Below, piece by piece: positions 18,897 to 28,985 of a stretch of 64,000 bases of DNA. The stretch comes from Planctomyces sp. SH-PL62. GTDB lineage: Bacteria; Planctomycetota; Planctomycetia; Isosphaerales; Isosphaeraceae. The translations under genes were made by a program, and so were the position numbers. The notes beneath the pieces were generated by a model. The model was given only the letters and a program-made list of their open reading frames with translations. It made no database searches and was not told the DNA's origin. Positions within the stretch are counted from its first letter, which is position 1. Every line of letters begins with the position of its first letter. Location: assembly GCF_001610895.1 (NCBI RefSeq), contig NZ_CP011273.1:3224001-3288000 (forward strand). The letters run 5' to 3'.

Positions 18897-20039
18897 CGCG
18901 CCACTCCCGGAAGCCTCGGGACGCGGGGGTCGCGGCGACGCGGCCCGGACCCTGGCGTGGACGCTGGCGTGCCTCGCGGCGCTCGACGTCGCGGCCAGCC
19001 GGGCGTTCCCGCCCCCCGCCGACCCCAGGCGGCCCCCTCGGCGCTCCAGGCCTACTTCCAGTACGGCCGCTCGATCGAGGACAAGCTCGACCGCGCGATC
19101 GGGGAGAGCGACGATCAGGCCGCGCCCATCGCCTTCGCCGGCTGGCCCGACCCCCAGCCGGGAGAGGACCAGCCGAAGGAGCGTCCCCCCGGCGCCGACC
19201 TCCTCGTCGCCTTCTACGGCATGTCGTTCAGCAACCAGATGGCCGAAGCCCTCAAGGCGGCCGAGCCGAAAGTCGCGGTCCGCAAGATCGGCGGCCCGGC
19301 GGCGCCCCCCAATCACGTGATGGAGATGTACGAGATCGACCGGGGCCGCCACGACGCCGACGTCGTGGTCTTCACGGTGCTGGACTCGTCCGTCGGCGGC
19401 GTCCTCACCATCGACGGCGCCTGCCGCAACTTCGAGGCCCCCCAGCCCTTCATGTATCGCCGCTATTTCGCGACCCCCGAGGGCCTCGACGCCCACGAGC
19501 CCCCCGCGCGGTCGCTGGCCGAGTTCCGCGAGGCCTGGCTCGACCCCGAGGGACGGGCCCGGCTGATCGACGAACTGCTGAAGTGGGACCTCTACTACAG
19601 CCCCTTTTACTTCCGGAAGAACTTCCTGGACGAATCGTCGCTCGCCCGGATGATCCGACGCGCCCTCTTCCGCAGCCACAAGCAGACGATCACCGGGCTG
19701 TATGAGGAGGACGGCCGCTTCCTGGAGGATTCCGAGGCGATCCGGGCCCTCAAGGGGATGGTCGGGCGGTTCATCGACCAGGCTCGGGCCGACGGCAAAC
19801 GACCGCTCGTCCTGATGGTCCAGGATCAGGCCTCCGGCTCCCGGCTCCAGGACGTCCTCGGGCCGATCGTGGAGGCTCGCGGGGCGCTCGCGTTCAATAC
19901 CAACGCCATCTGCCCGACCTCCAACCGCCTGAACTTCGTCGCGGACGGCCACTTCACCCCCGCCGCCAACGAGAAGCTCGCCGAGGCCCTGGCCGAGCTC
20001 CTCCGCCGCCCCCCGCTCGCGACGGCCGACCCCGGCTGA
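18862..20039 (+). CDS. SGNH/AlgX-like partner of the MBOAT enzyme, apparent -1 frameshift
   Basis: Two frames must be joined. The first opens at ATG 18862, overlapping the MBOAT end, and gives a membrane anchor (TLAWTLACLAALDVAASRAF) then PPPADP. The second frame takes over near 19023 with QAAPSALQAYFQYG and runs to 20039. Adding one C in the C-run at 19023-19026 (or the nearby C6 at about 19013) makes a single protein of about 392 residues. The body has FYGMSFSN and a late DGHFTPAANEKLAE, which fit the first and last blocks of SGNH hydrolases. A GTG at 18957 could start the second frame alone but would give an Arg-rich, anchorless N-terminus. Predicted to transfer acyl groups outside the membrane. 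Confidence 0.7.
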
Positions 20040-20164
20040 GCCGCCGGCCGCCGGGAGGATGCCCGAACCGCGGAGAAAATGGTAGGATCGAACCGCACCG
20101 GGCGCGTCGACGACGCGACCGCGAGGAGCGCCGCGCAAGCGATCAATCAGGAGCATGGCACGCG

Positions 20165-21601
20165 ATGGAGATGGAGTCGAAGCAGGAACTGGCGGAGCGG
20201 CTGGGGTGCCACGGACAGGAGCATCTGCTGCAGTTCTGGGACGAGCTGGATGAGGCCGGGCGCGACCTCCTCGCCAAAGAAATTGCATCGATCGACTTCG
20301 ACCAGCTCGACAGACTGATCGCCGGCCTGGTGCGCGGCGCCGTCGAGGAGCCGGAGATCCCGGCCGAGCGCGTCCATCCCATCGACGTCGTCCGCCTTCC
20401 CCAGACCGACGGCGAGCGGACGGCGCGTCGGCGGGCGACCGACGCCGGCGAGGAGGCGCTCGCCGCCGGCGAGGTGGGCGTCGTGCTGGTCGCGGGCGGT
20501 TCGGGCACGCGGCTGGGCTTCCCCGGCCCCAAGGGGACGTTCCCCATCGGCCCGGTCTCCTCCGCGAGCCTCTTCCAGATCCACGCCGAGAAGCTCGTCG
20601 CCCTGGGAAGCCGCTACGGCAAGCAGCCGCCGCTGTACGTGATGACCAGCCCCGAGAACCACGACGCGACCGTCGAGTTCTTCGAGCGGAACGGCCGGTT
20701 CGGCCTGGATCACGTCCGGTTCTTCATCCAGGGCCGGATGCCGGCCGTCGACCTGAAGACGGGCAAGATCCTGCTCGCCGCCCGCGACCGGCTCGCCATG
20801 AGCCCCGACGGCCACGGCGGCACCCTCGCGGCCCTGGCCGGGCCCGGCGACGCCGGGTGCGAGCCGAGCTGCCTCGCCGAGATGGGCGAACGGGGCGTGC
20901 AGACCCTGTTCTACTTCCAGGTCGACAACCCCATGGTCGAGATCGCCGACCCGACCTTCATCGGCCTCCATCGCCAGGGCCAGGCCGAGATGTCGTTCAA
21001 GGTCGTCGAGAAGATGACCCCCGACGAGAAGGTCGGCGTCGTCGTCCTGGTCGACGGCCGCCCCCAGGTCATCGAATACTCCGACCTGCCGCGTTCCCTC
21101 GCCGAGAAGCGCGGCGAGGAAGGCCAGCTCGCCTACTGGGCCGGCAGCATCGCCATCCACGCCTTCGAACGCTCGTTCATCGAGCGGTTGGTCGGGGGCC
21201 TGCGGCTGCCGTTCCACCGGGCCGTCAAGAAGGTCCCGTACGTCCTGCCGACCGGCGAGACGGTCCAGCCGGCCGAGCCCAACGCGGTCAAGTTCGAGCA
21301 GTTCATCTTCGACGCCCTGCCGGCCGCCGAGCGGTTCGTGATCGTCGAGACCGATCGGGCCGTCGAGTTCGAGCCCCTGAAGAACGCCGTCGGCCCGGAC
21401 TCCCCGGCCACCGTCCACCAGCGGATGAGCGACCTGTTCGGCGGCTGGCTCGAACAGGCCGGCGTCGTCGTCCCCCGCCGCCCCGACGGCTCCGTCCCCT
21501 TCGCCATCGAGATCAGCCCGCTCTTCGCCCTTGCCGCCCACGACCTGAGGGCCAAGGTCGAGCCCGGTCTCGTCGTCGAACGCCCGCTCTATCTCCGCTG
21601 A
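20165..21601 (+). CDS. UDP-sugar pyrophosphorylase (UAP1-like)
   Basis: 478 residues. Belongs to the eukaryotic-type UDPGP family, whose members make UDP-N-acetylglucosamine or UDP-glucose from UTP and the sugar 1-phosphate. The nucleotide-binding motif VLVAGGSGTRLGFPGPKG is at about residue 106. Other family blocks are LYVMTSPENHDATVEFF, SPDGHGGTLAAL, LFYFQVDNPMVEIADP and the sugar-site region NAVKFEQFIFDALP. The N-terminal about 100 residues form the helical domain normal for the family. The match to UAP1 is stronger than to UDP-glucose enzymes, but specificity is not certain. AGGAG lies 11 nt before the start. Confidence 0.88.
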   Translation: MEMESKQELAERLGCHGQEHLLQFWDELDEAGRDLLAKEIASIDFDQLDRLIAGLVRGAVEEPEIPAERVHPIDVVRLPQTDGERTARRRATDAGEEALAAGEVGVVLVAGGSGTRLGFPGPKGTFPIGPVSSASLFQIHAEKLVALGSRYGKQPPLYVMTSPENHDATVEFFERNGRFGLDHVRFFIQGRMPAVDLKTGKILLAARDRLAMSPDGHGGTLAALAGPGDAGCEPSCLAEMGERGVQTLFYFQVDNPMVEIADPTFIGLHRQGQAEMSFKVVEKMTPDEKVGVVVLVDGRPQVIEYSDLPRSLAEKRGEEGQLAYWAGSIAIHAFERSFIERLVGGLRLPFHRAVKKVPYVLPTGETVQPAEPNAVKFEQFIFDALPAAERFVIVETDRAVEFEPLKNAVGPDSPATVHQRMSDLFGGWLEQAGVVVPRRPDGSVPFAIEISPLFALAAHDLRAKVEPGLVVERPLYLR

Positions 21602-21623
21602 GAAACCGGCGTCTCGGTCCCAG

Positions 21624-21652
21624 CCCCCCCCCATCAGAGGCGATGAGGGGGG
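21624..21652. terminator. hairpin between convergent genes
   Basis: A C-rich arm ending ATC (21624-21635), loop AGAGGC, and a GATGAGGGGGG arm (21642-21652) form a strong stem with one bulge. It lies between two converging stops (21601 and 21678) and may act in both directions, although no U-tract follows. Confidence 0.4.
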
Positions 21653-21677
21653 CGAGCCGGGAGGTCGTCGGCCTCGC

Positions 21678-23048
21678 TCAGCTCGATTGCCGGAGCTTGG
21701 TGAATAGCTGGCTGTACGGGGCGTGCTCGTGCCGGAGCTCGGCGCGAAGGTCGCCGGTCATCAGCGGCTCCTCGTCCTCCTCGGCGTCGACCTCGTTCTC
21801 ATCCCGAGCGTCGGCGTCGGCCTCGACGGCCGCGAGTTCCTCGACGGGTTCCGTCCGGCTCTCGATTTCGACTTCGGCCTCCTCGTCATCGCCGTCGTCG
21901 GTCGCGGGCTCGGCTCCTCGGGTCAGTTGGTCGCGGTTGCGCGCCCATTCGGACCAGGCCTGGAGGGCGGCGTAGTGGTCCTCGACGAGTTCACCGTCGG
22001 CCGGGGGGGCTCGGCCGAGGTCTCGAACGCGGCGGACTCCTCGGCTTCCAGGCTGCCGCCCCAGCCCACCTCGATCAGGCCGTCCTCGACGCGGAGCGGG
22101 GGCCGGCTGGGGAGCAAGGGAGCCTGGACGGGCCGCGATTCGACCTCCGGCGGGGCCTCGACGACCTCGCGCCGGGCCGACGGCCGGCTCCAGACGACGG
22201 GATCGGCGGCGACTTCCACGGGCCGCTCGACCGGGGCGCGGGGGCCAGGGCCGGCGTCGGGGGCGGGGCCTCGGCGCGGGGGAGGGCCGGGGAGGGGCCT
22301 CGCGAGGCGTCGTCGGGACGGCGGATCGCCGCGCGGATCGATCGCCGGCCAGGGCCAGCAGCCGACGCGCGTTCCCGGCCGCGTCGCGATGCAGCCGCTC
22401 CACTTCGTGCTCGTCGACGCCGACCAGGAGCCGGGCCGCCTCCTCCACGTCCAGCGGGGGGAGGTGGGCGTGCCTCGTCAGCCGAGTGGCGAAGGCCCGG
22501 AGCGACCGCGAGGCCAGCCGGCGCGCCAGCTCGGTCCGACCGACGAGGACGACGGCCGCGAATCCCCCCGACGCGCCGAGGCCGTCGCACAGGGCCTCGA
22601 TCTCGGCCCAGACCTCGGGCGCGGCGTGCTGCGCGTGCTCGACGACCAGCAGCCAGGCCCGTCCTTCGTCGGCGTCGTCCTCCAGGGCCTCGGCGACGGC
22701 CAGCCGGAGCGTGGCCGGTCGGTCGGCGGCGGGGGCCGCGCCGAGCCTGGCGGCCGCGAGCGTCAGGAAATCGACCGCGTCGAGCGTCGGGGAAACCTCG
22801 ACCACGGCGGCCCGCCAGCCTTCGGGGAGCCGCTCGACGAGCCGCCCCCGGACCCAGGTCTTGCCCGCGCCGGCTTCTCCGGTGAGCAGCAGGACCGGGG
22901 CGGAGCCCGAGGCGTCCAGGAGGGTCGAGCCGAGCGATTCGAGGGCCGCGCGACGGCTGGCGACGGCGGCGTCCCATGAGCCGGGGCCCGAGCCGGGCCG
23001 AGGTTCCGGGGCGCTTCCCTGCGGGGCGTTGTGCCGATTCCGCTCCAT
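21678..23048 (-). CDS. AAA ATPase (ExeA/AAA_22-like), with two apparent frame shifts in a Pro-rich linker
   Basis: About 456 residues if read end to end. ATG 23048 follows an AAGGAG site. The N-terminal 230 residues form a P-loop ATPase: Walker A LLTGEAGAGKTW (about residue 53), a Walker-B-like WLLVVEHAQHA, and sensor region VVLVGRTELARRL. This resembles ExeA/TniB-type ATPases, though Glu-His replaces the usual Asp-Glu of Walker B. Between about 22290 and 22003 the sensible reading (VEVAADPVVWSRPSARREVV...GLIEVGWGGSLEAEES) is in another frame; the original frame resumes at DGELVEDHYAALQ and ends in an acidic tail. Missing or extra bases in C/G runs at both borders explain this. Function unknown. 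Confidence 0.65.
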   Translation of the reverse strand: MERNRHNAPQGSAPEPRPGSGPGSWDAAVASRRAALESLGSTLLDASGSAPVLLLTGEAGAGKTWVRGRLVERLPEGWRAAVVEVSPTLDAVDFLTLAAARLGAAPAADRPATLRLAVAEALEDDADEGRAWLLVVEHAQHAAPEVWAEIEALCDGLGASGGFAAVVLVGRTELARRLASRSLRAFATRLTRHAHLPPLDVEEAARLLVGVDEHEVERLHRDAAGNARRLLALAGDRSARRSAVPTTPREAPPRPSPAPRPRPRRRPWPPRPGRAARGSRRRSRRLEPAVGPARGRRGPAGGRIAARPGSLAPQPAPAPRRGRPDRGGLGRQPGSRGVRRVRDLGRAPPADGELVEDHYAALQAWSEWARNRDQLTRGAEPATDDGDDEEAEVEIESRTEPVEELAAVEADADARDENEVDAEEDEEPLMTGDLRAELRHEHAPYSQLFTKLRQSS

Positions 23049-23384
23049 ATTCGACCGACTCCTTGGTTGGCTCCTTCGAGCGACGCGGAGGTCGCCCGAC
23101 CGGTCCCCGACATCCTGGCTTCGGCGGCCGGGGGGCCGCTTCGACTCGTCGGGGCCGCCGGCGCACGGGCCGCACGGCGATCTTCCCGTTCTTTCATGAT
23201 CGACCCGGCCCGCCTCCACTCTTGAATGCCGAGCCGGGAGAGCGTCGCGGGAGGGTGGACGCGTTGTCGAGAGCGGCGGTTTTCGGTAGGATGGCGTCGA
23301 TCGTCCGGGATTCCAGGATTTCGCCGAAAACGAGGCTGCGGGCCCGAAGGATCGGCGCAACCGCATCCGTGAGGGGGCTTGGGT
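23049..23384. promoter_or_regulatory. divergent intergenic region, ATPase/kinase
   Basis: A 336-nt gap between diverging genes. It should contain both promoters, but no convincing hexamers or operators were recognised. Confidence 0.3.
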
Positions 23385-24287
23385 TTGGCGACGAGCGGCG
23401 GCGCGGCCAGCGCGGAAGATCGAATCGGCGCCTATCGCGTCGTCCGGGTGATCCATGCGGGCGTCACCTCCGTCGTCATGGAGGTGGTCGACGAAACCAC
23501 GCACCGGCGGTACGTCGTCAAGCAACTGGCGGCCTCACGCTGCGACGACGCCTCGGAACGCCGGAAGTTCGCCTTCGAGGCCAAGCTCGGCCTGGAGCTG
23601 CGGCACCCGAACCTGATCCGGGTCCACGAATTCGTCAACGACCGCGAGCAGCCCTACTTCGTGATGGAGTACTTCCCGGGGCTCAACCTCAAGCTCCCGC
23701 TCTCGCGGCCGACCGTATACCCGATGCCCAGGGAGCACCTGCACAAGATCATCCGCCAGGCGGCCTCGGGGCTGGCGTTCATGCACGAGAAGGGGTGGGT
23801 GCATCGCGACGTCAAGCCCGAGAACATCCTGGCCGACCGGGGGGGCGAGACCCGGGTGATCGACTACACGATCGCCATGCGGACCCGCACCGGGCTGGCC
23901 CGGCTGTTCGCCGGCAAGGTCCCCCGACAGGGGACCGGCACCTACATGGCCCCGGAGCAGATCCGCTGCGAGTCCCCCGCCCCCACGGCCGACATCTACA
24001 GCTTCGGCGCCACCTGCTACGAACTGGCCTGCGGCCGTCCGCCGTTCCGGGCCGGGTCCCAGCAGGAGCTGCTGAACAAGCACCTGCGGGAGAAGCCCCT
24101 CTCGCTGATCTCGCGAGACGACCAGATCACGCCCGAGTTCAACGAAGCCGTCCTGCGGATGCTCCAGAAGCGGCCCGAGGATCGGTTCGCCAGCCTCCAG
24201 GAGTTCCTGGCGATCTTCCGGAATGTCCGGATTTCCCGGAACGACCCCGACCCTCGCGCCGATAATCGGGACGGGCCCTTCGCCTGA
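23385..24287 (+). CDS. Ser/Thr protein-kinase-like protein with altered DFG (DYT)
   Basis: 300 residues starting at TTG 23385, which is spaced 7 nt from GAGGGGG; another TTG lies at 23379. The kinase fold is evident: the ATP lysine in YVVKQL, the alphaC glutamate region, HRDVKPENIL catalytic loop, activation-segment GTGTYMAPEQ and ADIYSFGATCYELACGRPPF. Two features are unusual. The glycine-rich loop reads HAGVTSVVM rather than GxGxxG, and the DFG motif reads DYT (VIDYTIAM), keeping the metal-binding Asp. No membrane segment or extra domain is present, unlike most planctomycete kinases. It may be active with atypical nucleotide handling. accA follows 51 nt downstream. Confidence 0.85.
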   Translation: MATSGGAASAEDRIGAYRVVRVIHAGVTSVVMEVVDETTHRRYVVKQLAASRCDDASERRKFAFEAKLGLELRHPNLIRVHEFVNDREQPYFVMEYFPGLNLKLPLSRPTVYPMPREHLHKIIRQAASGLAFMHEKGWVHRDVKPENILADRGGETRVIDYTIAMRTRTGLARLFAGKVPRQGTGTYMAPEQIRCESPAPTADIYSFGATCYELACGRPPFRAGSQQELLNKHLREKPLSLISRDDQITPEFNEAVLRMLQKRPEDRFASLQEFLAIFRNVRISRNDPDPRADNRDGPFA

Positions 24288-24338
24288 GCCCGGCCGGCCC
24301 CGCCCCGCGTCCGCCCGTTTTCGAGGATCCAGCGTCCC

Positions 24339-25379
24339 ATGCGCAGCGCCCACGAACAGCGACTCCCCTTCGAGGCCCCCATCTACGAGATGGAGCAGCG
24401 GCTCGGCGACATGGAGGCGCAGTACGCCAAGAACCGCGCCGGCGGCGACAACTCGAAGATCGGCGAGCAGATCCGTCGCCTCCGCCGCGAGTTGGCGGCC
24501 CTCAAGCGCGAGATCTACTCCCAGCTCGACCCCTGGCAGACGGTGCAGGTCTCGCGGCACCCCCAGAGGCCCCAGACCCGCGACTACATCGACCTCATCT
24601 TCGACCAGTTCCTGGAACTCCACGGCGACCGCGCCATCGGCGACGACCAGGCCATCGTCACCGGGTTGGGCTACCTCGACGATATGAAGGTGATGTTCAT
24701 CGGCCACCAGAAGGGGAAGAACCTGGCCGAGCGGACCGCCTGCCACTTCGGCTGCGCCCACCCCGAGGGCTACCGCAAGGCGCTGTTGAAGATGCGGTTC
24801 GCCGAGAAGTTCGGCCTGCCGATCGTGACCTTCATCGACACCCCCGGCGCCTATCCGGGGATCTCGGCCGAGGAGCGCGGGCAGGCCGCGATCATCGCCG
24901 AGAACCTGATGGAGATGTCCGGCGTCGCCACCCCGATCGTCTGCGTCGTGATCGGCGAGGGGGGCTCCGGCGGCGCGCTCGGCATCGGCATCGGCGACCA
25001 CCTGGGGATGCTGGAGCACACATACTACTCCGTCATCAGCCCCGAAGGCTGCGCCACGATCCTCTGGAAGGGGGCCGAACACGCCCCGAAGGCCGCCGCG
25101 GCCCTCAAGTTCACCAGCCGCGACCTGCTCCGCTTCGGCATCGTCGACGAGATCGTGCCGGAGCCCCTCGGCGGCGCCCACCGCGACCACCCCGAAATGT
25201 CCACCTCGCTCAAGCAGTTCCTCCTCCGCAACCTCCGCCGACTGGCCACCGTCCCCAAGGACGAGCTGCTCGACCGACGTTACGCCAAGTACCGCAAGAT
25301 CGGCGTCTTTCTCGAAGAGACCCCCGATCAAATCGCCGTCGACTCCCAGCTCAACGGCCACGCCCCGTCGGCCCTCTGA
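24339..25379 (+). CDS. accA: acetyl-CoA carboxylase carboxyltransferase subunit alpha
   Basis: 346 residues. AccA with AccD transfers carboxyl from biotin to acetyl-CoA, the first committed step of fatty-acid synthesis. Diagnostic segments are the N-terminal LPFEAPIYEMEQRL, VSRHPQRPQTRDYIDLIF, FLELHGDRAIGDDQAIV, PIVTFIDTPGAYPGISAEERGQA, VIGEGGSGGALGIGIGD and YYSVISPEGCATILWK. Length is slightly above the usual about 320 owing to a C-terminal tail. A GAGG site precedes the ATG. It is 51 nt after the kinase-like gene on the same strand; accD is not in the window. Confidence 0.96.
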   Translation: MRSAHEQRLPFEAPIYEMEQRLGDMEAQYAKNRAGGDNSKIGEQIRRLRRELAALKREIYSQLDPWQTVQVSRHPQRPQTRDYIDLIFDQFLELHGDRAIGDDQAIVTGLGYLDDMKVMFIGHQKGKNLAERTACHFGCAHPEGYRKALLKMRFAEKFGLPIVTFIDTPGAYPGISAEERGQAAIIAENLMEMSGVATPIVCVVIGEGGSGGALGIGIGDHLGMLEHTYYSVISPEGCATILWKGAEHAPKAAAALKFTSRDLLRFGIVDEIVPEPLGGAHRDHPEMSTSLKQFLLRNLRRLATVPKDELLDRRYAKYRKIGVFLEETPDQIAVDSQLNGHAPSAL

Positions 25380-25780
25380 TTTGGCTTCGTTTTCACCGGG
25401 GCGAGGCTGGTTAAAAACATCGCAAATGCTGCCGATCAAAGCCTTTGAGCGATAAGTCGTCGGGCTCGAATTGGCTTCGTTCGGCGATTTTCGTGGTGCG
25501 TTTCGACTCACTTCCTCGGGCCGCTCCGGGCTTCCCGACCGGCCTCCGCGCGCACTTCGCCCTATCCTGGATCATGCGCCCGATTCCGGGGTTGCGTTCA
25601 GGAGGATGGGGCCGCGCCGCCGGATCGATCAATCCGCCCGCCGAGCTTCGTTCTACAACGCCCTCCGGATCCCTTCCGACGGCCCGGCCCGGGAACGCTT
25701 CAAGGCGAGATTCCCCGGCCTGGCGGATCGCCTGGGGGCTCCCAGGACGAGCGTCGCCTCCTGATGGGCCGGCACCGGTG
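25380..25780. other. 401-nt intergenic region between converging genes
   Basis: Lies between the accA stop and the histidine-kinase stop. A 52-codon frame at 25606-25764 (MGPRRRIDQSARRASFYNALRI) has AGGAGG directly touching its ATG, which is too close to work well. It is Arg-rich and unlike any family I know, so it is not called as a gene. No terminator with a U-tract was seen. Confidence 0.3.
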
Positions 25781-27270
25781 TCAGGCGTTTGGGAGGGAAG
25801 GATCGAAATCGTCGATCCGGGAGGTTTCCGCCTCGGGCAGGCGGATGGTGAAGCGGGAGCCCGCGCCGGGGACGCTCTCCACGCCGAGACTGCCGTGGGA
25901 GGCCCGGACGATCCGCTGGACGACCGAGAGGCCCAGGCCGACGCCGCCCCGGCCCAGCAGTCGGGCGCGGGGGGACTGGTAGAAGGGCTCGAACGCCGAG
26001 ATTCGCTCGTCGGCGGTCAGGCCGCAGCCGCGATCCGCGACCGAGAGCACGGCGGTCCCCGGCTCGCGGCGGACCTCGACCGTGACGAGGGAGCCGGCCT
26101 CGCTGTATTTCAGGGCGTTGTCGACCAGGTTCTCGACGGCCTGCGCCAGCAGCGGGGGGTGGGCTCGGGCCCAGACGGACGGCGATTCGCACGTCAGCTG
26201 GAGGTCCGACGCCCGGGGCCGGCCTTCCCAGCTCCGGAGCAGCTCCGGGACCCAGGCCGCCAGGTCGATCGGCTCCTCGCGAAGCGGCTCCGCATCGGAT
26301 TCGGCGCGGGCCAGGAACAGGAGCGACTCGACGATCCGATGCAGGCGGAGGGCCTCGCGGCGGATCTGATCCAGGGCTTGCTCGTAATCCTCGGAGGGGC
26401 GGGGGCGGCGACGGACCACGTCCACGAGGCTCAGCACGCCGGCGATCGGGGTGCGAAGCTGGTGCGAGGCGTCGCCGGTGAACCGCCGCTGGCGCTCCAG
26501 CGCCTCTCGGCGACGTTCGAGGAGGGCGTTGAAGGCCCGGCCGAGCTCCTCCAGCTCGTCGCCCGTCTCGGGGGTCGGCAGGCCGTCCTGGTCGTCGGCC
26601 GCCGCCTTCTCGCGGGCCGCCGCCGCCAACCTCGCGATCGGGGCCAGGGCGCGACGGCAGAGCCACCCCCCCAGCGCGGCGCAGAGGAGCCAGGTCGACG
26701 TCGAGGCGACGGCGAGCGCCACCCCCAGCCGGGCGATGCTCGCGTCGACCGGCGCCCGCACGAGCGCCGCGGTCAGGATCATCTCGTCGTACTCGTCGTC
26801 GTCTGGGTCGCGGTCGTGGGGGATCGGCGTCTGGTCCCCGCGCCCCTGCCGGATCATGGTCGCGAGGAGGAGCCGGCGACGGCCGATCCGCCAGACCGGG
26901 GAGTCTTCCAGGATCGTGACGTCGGCCTTCGCCCCGGCGAGCGCGCCGGGCTCGGAGACCGGCGGCGACGGCCCGGCCTCCCAGTTCGCCGAGCGGTCCA
27001 GGACCCGGCCCCGCGCGTCCTGGACCTTCCAACGGACCTGTTCCGGGGACGGGTCGAGCCCGATGGTGATCCGCCGCTCCTCCGGCTTCCATTCCAGGCC
27101 GTCGGCTTCGACGTGCACCGACGACTCCAGCGCCGTGAGCGACTTCACCAGGTGGTCGTCGACCCGGCGATGCAGATACGACCAACCGAGCGCGTACATC
27201 GTCGCCGAGAACCCCAGCAAGACGACGCCGAGGGTCCCCAGGAAGAACATCAGCAGCCGATTGGCGAGGC

Positions 27271-27274
<4 letters not shown>
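25781..27274 (-). CDS. sensor histidine kinase
   Basis: 497 residues. Membrane sensor of a two-component pair. A first transmembrane helix (about residues 7-30, FFLGTLGVVLLGFSA) is followed by an extracytoplasmic sensing region of about 150 residues, a second helix near 185-205, a HAMP linker with DELEELGRAFNALLERR, the dimerisation/phosphoacceptor box GDASHQLRTPIAG, and the ATP-binding N (NLVDNALKYS), G1 (DRGCGLT), F (FEPFYQS) and G2 (GVGLGLSVV) boxes. Its ATG overlaps the response-regulator stop by 4 nt (ATGA), so the two are translationally coupled. The signal sensed is unknown; the small membrane-protein gene just upstream may be related. Confidence 0.93.
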
Positions 27275-27972
<698 letters not shown>

Positions 27973-28044
27973 GTCGTGATTCCGATCGCCTCGGCCGGGC
28001 TGGGATGCGGGGACGCTCTCTGGGAATTGTACCCGTCGCGCCCG

Positions 28045-28359
28045 TTACATCCAGCGGGCCGGCGAGACCGCGAACGTCGACGGGCCGACCAGGAAGCCCA
28101 TCTCGTCGCGACGCTCGCATCCGGTCGGCCTGACGGCGAGCGCGATCCCGGCCGGTTCGTCGCGTCGCGACGCCTCGTCCCGGGGCCTGGGACGCGGCCG
28201 GGGCTCCGCCACGTCCCGCCCCGGCGCGGGGGCCTTCCCGCCGAGGATCGTCCGGTCGAAGCCCTGGATCAATTGGCCGAGGCCGAGTCCGAGCATCGTG
28301 CCCACGGCGACGGCCAGACAGGCCGGAAGGAACAGGATCGTGAACGCATTGATCGCCAT
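28045..28359 (-). CDS. small single-pass membrane protein, unknown function
   Basis: 104 residues. I do not recognise a family. ATG 28359 has a GGGAGGATG ribosome binding site about 8 nt upstream. The N-terminal 30 residues (AFTILFLPACLAVAVGTMLGLGLGQLI) form a membrane anchor; the rest is hydrophilic, with a stretch of alternating Pro and Arg (EPRPRPRPRDE) and one Cys. It is 72 nt upstream of the OmpR-type regulator on the same strand, so it may be co-transcribed with, or controlled by, that system. Confidence 0.6.
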   Translation of the reverse strand: MAINAFTILFLPACLAVAVGTMLGLGLGQLIQGFDRTILGGKAPAPGRDVAEPRPRPRPRDEASRRDEPAGIALAVRPTGCERRDEMGFLVGPSTFAVSPARWM

Positions 28360-28985
28360 GTTTCATCCTCCCTCTCGTCACGCTTCGATGGCGGCCGCAA
28401 GGGGCCCCGCCCGACGTTGAGGAAGGATACGGCTTGAAGGTTAAACCACCGTTACGCCGGGATAAGTTCGCCCTAATCCCATCGGGCGAAGGGGATCGTC
28501 GACGCGGACGAATCGAGGAGGCGCGGCTTTTGTGCTCTTCGGCCCCTCTTTTATCGCTGCGGGCCGCCTCCCCGGTGGGGGGCTGGACCGCGATGCGTCG
28601 CGACGGCGAGAGGCTTCGGCCTCGCCCGGCGATCGGCGGGGAGCCGCGGGTCCGGCCCCCTCGCATCCGGCCCAGGCCAGAGAACCGGCCCTCGATTTTC
28701 GGACGGAACGATTGATGAAAGCGGTCGACGGGGGCCGATGGCTTTCATAACGACCGAGCGAGGCGCGAGCCAAAGCCACGCGTCGTGCTTGGTAATCTCG
28801 GATGAGCAGGCGTCGTCGACGCTCAACGCGGTGCTCCCACTCGCCCCCCTTCCCGGGGGAGGCGAGACGTACGGCGGCGTCGGCCCCGACGCGACGCGAG
28901 TCGCGGAAGGACGACGCAATGGAGGCGGCGCCTGCTTCTCCCTCCTCGGCCCGGACCAGCTCGACCTGGCCCGGCCCGGCCTTCG
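28360..28985. other. 626-nt intergenic region
   Basis: Lies between two leftward genes, so it probably holds the promoter for the small membrane protein and two-component genes. A G/C-rich inverted repeat near 28838-28864 (TCGCCCCCC, TTCC, then GGGGGAGGCGA) resembles an arm of the dispersed palindromic repeat at 31 and 50.5 kb. Open frames here have Arg-rich compositions and no ribosome binding site and are not called. Confidence 0.35.

Noticed and set aside
25606-25764. Possible 52-residue protein downstream of accA
   Set aside because: AGGAGG abuts the ATG with no spacer, and the product is Arg-rich with no known relative. A small gene cannot be excluded but is not supported.
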